A DNA stretch of 64,000 bases from positions 1 through 64,000 of IMG/VR virus record IMGVR_UViG_3300049893_001984; one strand, given 5' to 3'. How positions within the stretch are numbered: position 1 is the stretch's first letter; each line of letters begins with the position of its first letter. This document shows, one piece after another, positions 60,062 to 64,000 of the stretch. Made by a program: the position numbers and the translations under genes. This DNA is from a virus. Under the pieces are notes generated by a model, which had not been told where the DNA came from, ran no database searches, and saw only the letters and a program-made list of their open reading frames with translations.

Positions 60062-60654
60062 TCTTGTCTTCCGCTAGCGCGCAGGGATTCAGCTATGAGC
60101 TTAGCTCGCTCTTCCTTACCATATCGTTGGGCGAGGTAACCAAGGCCTCCGCCAGCAGCAGTGCCTATCAAGGCGCCAATGCCTGGACGGCTAGAGTGAA
60201 GTTCGCCTAAAACTGCACCCAAGCTGCCCCCTGTTCCAGCGCCAAGGGCTGGTATTAGCCAAGGATTACGTGAACTTTCAGCTGCTTCGCCTAAAGCCAT
60301 AATTTCCTCTGGCTTATACTTGTGTTTCTTGTCTATACGCCCTTTGAGATGGTCGTTATATAGCGTGTCTACGTTATGGTCTTGTAGTTTGTTTTCTAGA
60401 TAACCAATACCAGCGCCAATACCTCCACCTACAGCCGCTCCAAGCCATGGCTTAGGATTGTCAAAACCATGGCTGGCGATGGCGCCTAACCCAGCACCTG
60501 CAAGTGAATTACCTCCAATGGTTAAAGCACGGGATAGGGGAGGGTTCATTTTATTCCGCATATACTCAGCAGCAGCGCCTTCGTCCAAATACAGGTCTGG
60601 TTCGTGAACAAACCCACTAACTGCGGATTTAATTAGATAGGACAAGTGTTTCAT
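60058..60654 (-). CDS. Glycine-zipper protein with MKHLSYLIK N-terminus
   Basis: 198 residues starting MKHLSYLIKSA. Gly-zipper segments: SLAGAGLGAIASHGFDN, GAAVGGGIGAGIGYLEN, GAGTGGSLGAVLGELHS and GALIGTAAGGGLGYLAQ. This is the same design as the 243-residue protein at 18936-19667 (N-terminal peptide plus Gly zippers), though the two share little else. Possible membrane-active ejection protein. Immediately downstream of the polymerase fusion gene. Confidence 0.7.
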   Translation of the reverse strand: MKHLSYLIKSAVSGFVHEPDLYLDEGAAAEYMRNKMNPPLSRALTIGGNSLAGAGLGAIASHGFDNPKPWLGAAVGGGIGAGIGYLENKLQDHNVDTLYNDHLKGRIDKKHKYKPEEIMALGEAAESSRNPWLIPALGAGTGGSLGAVLGELHSSRPGIGALIGTAAGGGLGYLAQRYGKEERAKLIAESLRASGRQE

Positions 60655-60656
60655 TG

Positions 60657-63600
60657 TTAACCTTTCACCACGACCTTATCGTGGATATCAATATCGCCAC
60701 GCTGGTATGCGGCTATAACATCCGCCTTTGAGCGGAAAACCCTGGGCGGCTTATCGTTCTTTGAATTGCTAGCCAAATACAGACCCATCAGGAACTCATT
60801 GCGCGGCAAATAATGTACACCAAAGTCACGCGTAGACTTCAGGTTAACACTTGGCAGCATTTTCTCTCGTGCTTCTTTTACCGCTTCTTCAGTCACAGGT
60901 ACATGATAATTCATAGCGTCGCCGTCAAAATCAGCGTTGAATCCATTACACACGACTGGAGGAAGCTGCAAAGTGTGGCCTTTACTAAGTTTAGGGAACG
61001 CTGCCATGAAGCCATACCTGTGGTAAGTTGGCGCACGGTTAATCATAACCGGTCGCTCTTTCATCTCTTCCAACATCGTCTTACGAGCCAGGTCTGTCTG
61101 GTTGGCAACTGATTTAGCTGCCTCAACGGCGGGCAAACCTTGCCGAATAAGGCGGCGTACAATAAACGGACGGTAGATCGTCCAAGCCTTAGGCTCCGGC
61201 AACCCCACCTCATCCATACTCAGGTCAGGGTTAGGTGTGATAGCTGCGCGGCCAACCATGTCCACAGGCATACCAAGGACACGGCGCTGGAACATACCCA
61301 TCTTGGGGCTGTTTCCAAAGACGTGGGCCAACAGACCCTTAACCTTCTTCTCCTGCGTCTTCTCCTGCACAGGGTCACCCAAGCCTGACACAGCCTTAAC
61401 AGCGTTATAAAGCTGCAACCGTTCTTCGTTAAGGTGCTCATCGCCAACCTGACCAGACAGGTCCTTAAGGGCCTGGTTAGAGGTCATGAGATCCTTGTAC
61501 AGAAGGTTAGCGTCGGCAACCAAAGGAAGATCCTTGAACTTGGTGATTGGCCTGAAGTTAGGGGGTATCACCGGAACCTTATTCATCATAAGTTCCTTGG
61601 GGTGTGTACCTTCCTTCTTCAAGGTCTCCAAGTAACCCAGGACCTTTACAGCGTTATCACGCTTACTCTTGGCACCGTCTTTAATAATGCTCTTATAGCG
61701 TTCAATTTCACCATCAACGTTTATGCGCCCCAACGCAGCTTGAATAGCTTTTGGTCCAGTTGCACCACCAAGCTGTTCTTGCCCGCCCAGGATTGCCTCA
61801 AACTTCTTTCCAGTCAGTCCAAGCATGCGCCTAACCGGTTCTTCAAACACAGGGTTAGGCATGGGTTCGTGCAGGTTGATGTGTCCCCATCTATTACCAC
61901 CGTGGCCACCAGTAATAGTACGGTCAAACAGGCCACCAGGAATCTCAGTCATGTCGTTCTGATCGACAGTCTTGTTTTCCTTGATCTCACCACTGCTCAT
62001 CTCGTCTACATGCTTGTCTGTAAGAGCGAACAGATGCAGCTTGTTGCCGTCCTTTTCCACGTTTATGCCTGCGCCCTTCAGGTGGGCTAGGAACTTATTG
62101 TAGATCAGCGGTTCCTTAGGTGAAGGAGGGGTAAGCCCCATACGGAAGGCTTTCCAGTAGTCGTCATTGCGCTGACCACGGATAACCTGTGCTTCCCTAA
62201 GAACGTTAGGAACGCCGTGAGACAGCAGGGAGAAAGTCTCCATCTGGGAGATTCTCTTCGCACCCTCATCGCCGCCCCTGGCGGGAAGGCCCTCACTTGT
62301 GTACCCACCAACGTCTCTACCTTTACCTTTACCTTCTGCCAGGTGGTGCAGCTTCATCATGAAACGCTCACCAGTCAGAACCCCAGGTATTGACTTCCCT
62401 GTTTCAGGATCAACCAGGTCCTCTGTGTCCTTAAGCCCATGCTTAGCCAGCTCTTCTTGTACGTGGTCAACGCTAGCCTTACCTTTAAGACCAAACCCAG
62501 GCAGAAGAACAGGTTGTCCTGTCTTACGAGCGATCTTACCGAGCAGCGCTTCATACACCTGGCTGGGGTTGATACGGGAGATGATACCCAGGGAGTTAAG
62601 GATCAGTTCCAAGGGTTTGCCGTCTTTGGAGTGAGGCATCTGGTGGTCAGGGATAACCCGGCTGATAACACCCTTATCACCGAAGAACCCGGCCAGCTTA
62701 TCGCCCTCTTGGGCAGGGGCATGGCTCTTGACAGTGATGTTCCAATCACCGTTCTTGTTCTGTGTGACGTCGGTTACAACACCATCGTGTACGTGATCCC
62801 ATTCCATGGCTCCGTTGGAGAACATGGGTTTATGCCCTTTATGCACAGCGTCCTGCTGGCTGCGTCTAAGGGACAAGAACAGAGGATCTCCATGCTTAAC
62901 GACCGTGCCAACCTTCACCACACCGTTTTCATCGATAGGCTTCAGCTGGTTTGGTTTATAGGCCCCAGGATATAGTGACAGAAACTGTTTTCTGCCTAAC
63001 ACTGTTTCACCCGGAGTGTGTTCTAGCACGCGCTGATACATGTGCTCACTACGCAGGCGCTGGGCGGCTGACTCACTGATGATCACACCGTCTTCGAAGG
63101 CCAAACCCTTGTACGGCATATAGCCAGTACGCAGGTTAGTGCCCATGGCTATCTGGCCTTTGTCGTCCGTGTAGTTACTCTTGGCCAGGAGCTGGCCTTT
63201 GCCAACTGCGTCGCCAATCTTAACAACGGGCGTGTTGTGCAGGAACGTGTTATGGACGATCAACCCACCGCACACTGCAAAGTTCTCGGAGCCTTCCACA
63301 CAGAGGTCATAAACGAAGTCTTCGTTAGGGTGTGGGGTGATGTCCGTAATCAAATCCCACATAACATCGGACCTGCCCCACTTGCCGTAGGTGCCAGAAC
63401 CTTCTCTCAACCTATCCTTAGCTACAAATCCCAAAGAAGCGGTTTTGTATCTAAACATTGAAGCCGACTCAAACTCCTTGTACATAGCCTTTCTACCAGC
63501 TTTAGTTACTGGCACAGACTCAAAAGGAGATGCCCTGAACTTCTTCTTGAGTTTACTGGCAAACCTGGCTTGTTTGTCTGCGTAGAAGAACCAGCTATCC

Positions 63601-64000
63601 AACTTTCCAAGGTGTCTGCTAATTACTCTCAGACTGTAAACATCGCGCCAATTGGTATTTTCCAGGCGCTGCTCTTTATGTGCTCTGGTAGTGAAAATAC
63701 CAAGAGAAGCTAGTAAATCACACAGGTCGTCACGCAGCTGCTTGGAGACAGACGCGGCCCCTAGTTGTATGGCTCCATTGCTATCCGACCAAACACAACC
63801 ATCCCCGCCAAAGTACCCGCTGATAAGGCCTTGTTTAAATTCATTAGAGGCCGACAAGTACTTTTCAGGTATCCGCTTGTTGTGGGCAAGGTGACCGAAC
63901 GAGCTAGTAAGCCAATCGCACAAGGCGTGATCCGTCAAACACACAGAACCGCCATTGCGATAAGGCTCTCTACCGTTGGTTACTTTTCTAAGCAGGCTAA
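60657..64000 (-). CDS. RNA polymerase beta/beta-prime fusion protein with intein (N-terminus outside window)
   Basis: The frame is open to the window edge. Counting from a GTG at 63942-63944, which is not the true start: residues 1-232 are an intein. Residues 233-605 are beta: NLRTGYMPYKGLAFEDGV (270-287), GDKLAGFFGDKGVISRVI (414-431) with both active-site Lys, and the MMKLHHLAEGKGKG end (529-542). From about 636 the chain becomes beta-prime without a stop: EIPGGLFDRTITGGHGG, RPVMINRAPTYHRYGFMA (964-981), and catalytic NADFDGD (1003-1009). It ends at VVVKG just before the part encoded at 55188-57032. The beta-prime N-terminal zinc ribbon is missing. The rest of beta should lie to the right of the window. 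Confidence 0.9.
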   Translation of the reverse strand, partial: SLLRKVTNGREPYRNGGSVCLTDHALCDWLTSSFGHLAHNKRIPEKYLSASNEFKQGLISGYFGGDGCVWSDSNGAIQLGAASVSKQLRDDLCDLLASLGIFTTRAHKEQRLENTNWRDVYSLRVISRHLGKLDSWFFYADKQARFASKLKKKFRASPFESVPVTKAGRKAMYKEFESASMFRYKTASLGFVAKDRLREGSGTYGKWGRSDVMWDLITDITPHPNEDFVYDLCVEGSENFAVCGGLIVHNTFLHNTPVVKIGDAVGKGQLLAKSNYTDDKGQIAMGTNLRTGYMPYKGLAFEDGVIISESAAQRLRSEHMYQRVLEHTPGETVLGRKQFLSLYPGAYKPNQLKPIDENGVVKVGTVVKHGDPLFLSLRRSQQDAVHKGHKPMFSNGAMEWDHVHDGVVTDVTQNKNGDWNITVKSHAPAQEGDKLAGFFGDKGVISRVIPDHQMPHSKDGKPLELILNSLGIISRINPSQVYEALLGKIARKTGQPVLLPGFGLKGKASVDHVQEELAKHGLKDTEDLVDPETGKSIPGVLTGERFMMKLHHLAEGKGKGRDVGGYTSEGLPARGGDEGAKRISQMETFSLLSHGVPNVLREAQVIRGQRNDDYWKAFRMGLTPPSPKEPLIYNKFLAHLKGAGINVEKDGNKLHLFALTDKHVDEMSSGEIKENKTVDQNDMTEIPGGLFDRTITGGHGGNRWGHINLHEPMPNPVFEEPVRRMLGLTGKKFEAILGGQEQLGGATGPKAIQAALGRINVDGEIERYKSIIKDGAKSKRDNAVKVLGYLETLKKEGTHPKELMMNKVPVIPPNFRPITKFKDLPLVADANLLYKDLMTSNQALKDLSGQVGDEHLNEERLQLYNAVKAVSGLGDPVQEKTQEKKVKGLLAHVFGNSPKMGMFQRRVLGMPVDMVGRAAITPNPDLSMDEVGLPEPKAWTIYRPFIVRRLIRQGLPAVEAAKSVANQTDLARKTMLEEMKERPVMINRAPTYHRYGFMAAFPKLSKGHTLQLPPVVCNGFNADFDGDAMNYHVPVTEEAVKEAREKMLPSVNLKSTRDFGVHYLPRNEFLMGLYLASNSKNDKPPRVFRSKADVIAAYQRGDIDIHDKVVVKG
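63249..64000 (-). other. Intein with LAGLIDADG-type homing endonuclease (N-terminal part outside window)
   Basis: The coding sequence at the right end is intein: a dodecapeptide-like motif (LISGYFGGDG), the KRIPEKYL segment preceding it, and the C-terminal splice block VYDLCVEGSENFAVCGG then LIVHN, ending with Asn at 63249-63251. The +1 extein residue is Thr. It is inserted in beta just before the PVVKIGDAVGKGQLLA segment (E. coli PCVSLGEPV), close to the active centre. The N-terminal splice half and first endonuclease motif must lie beyond the window. Confidence 0.85.

Noticed and set aside
1-64000. A CRISPR array, transposase or insertion sequence
   Set aside because: No array of spaced direct repeats, no transposase-like protein and no terminal inverted repeats were seen. 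The only repeats are the 33-bp tandem array, the 40-bp pair and the hairpin family.

Overview
The window is 64 kb of a large contractile-tailed bacteriophage (myovirus, jumbo-phage-like), with every credible gene on the minus strand. The evidence is a canonical virion set (sheath, tube, spike, hub, baseplate J-like protein, major capsid protein, prohead-protease-like protein) together with phage-encoded multisubunit RNA polymerase and a sigma-70-type factor. Because transcription runs from high to low coordinates, the layout reads from the right. The host is not identifiable. A heptosyltransferase-like enzyme hints weakly at a Gram-negative host.

Right end, 55.2-64.0 kb: RNA polymerase. A long gene that runs off the window encodes the C-terminal half of beta fused in one frame to the N-terminal half of beta-prime, including the NADFDGD catalytic motif. 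It is interrupted by an intein with a LAGLIDADG-type homing endonuclease. The C-terminal half of beta-prime (bridge helix, trigger loop, four zinc cysteines) is a separate gene about 3.6 kb downstream. Five other genes lie between them.

38-57 kb: head module. It holds a large conserved virion protein, many Ala/Gly/Pro-rich or charged proteins that could be internal or scaffold components, the protease, decoration protein, capsid protein, an Ig-like head protein and neck proteins. Five otherwise unrelated proteins here and elsewhere begin with the same 11-residue peptide (M-N/K-H-L-x-Y-L-I-K-x-A). It resembles the capsid-targeting peptide of T4 internal proteins and may be a packaging signal.

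17-38 kb: tail module. It holds sheath, tube, gp5/VgrG-like spike, hub, sigma factor, gp25-like and J-like baseplate proteins, and a fibre-like protein. 6-17 kb: adhesion module. It holds five tandem paralogues sharing a YPF N-terminus and mostly an INGxxPDxxGN motif, a protein with eight Cys-x11-Cys repeats, and two glycosyltransferase-like enzymes.

0-6 kb: an accessory (probably early) region of small genes. Six matching sigma-70-like promoters (TTAAAT, 16-17 nt, TATTAT, most with GCGT before the -10) alternate with eight copies of one repeated hairpin. The same stretch holds a broken small gene, a 33-bp tandem repeat and a compact pseudoknotted RNA with a tRNA T-arm-like hairpin.

The strongest candidates for something undescribed are the fused and split RNA polymerase with its intein, the shared N-terminal peptide family, the structured RNA at 357-451, and the promoter/hairpin cassette system.
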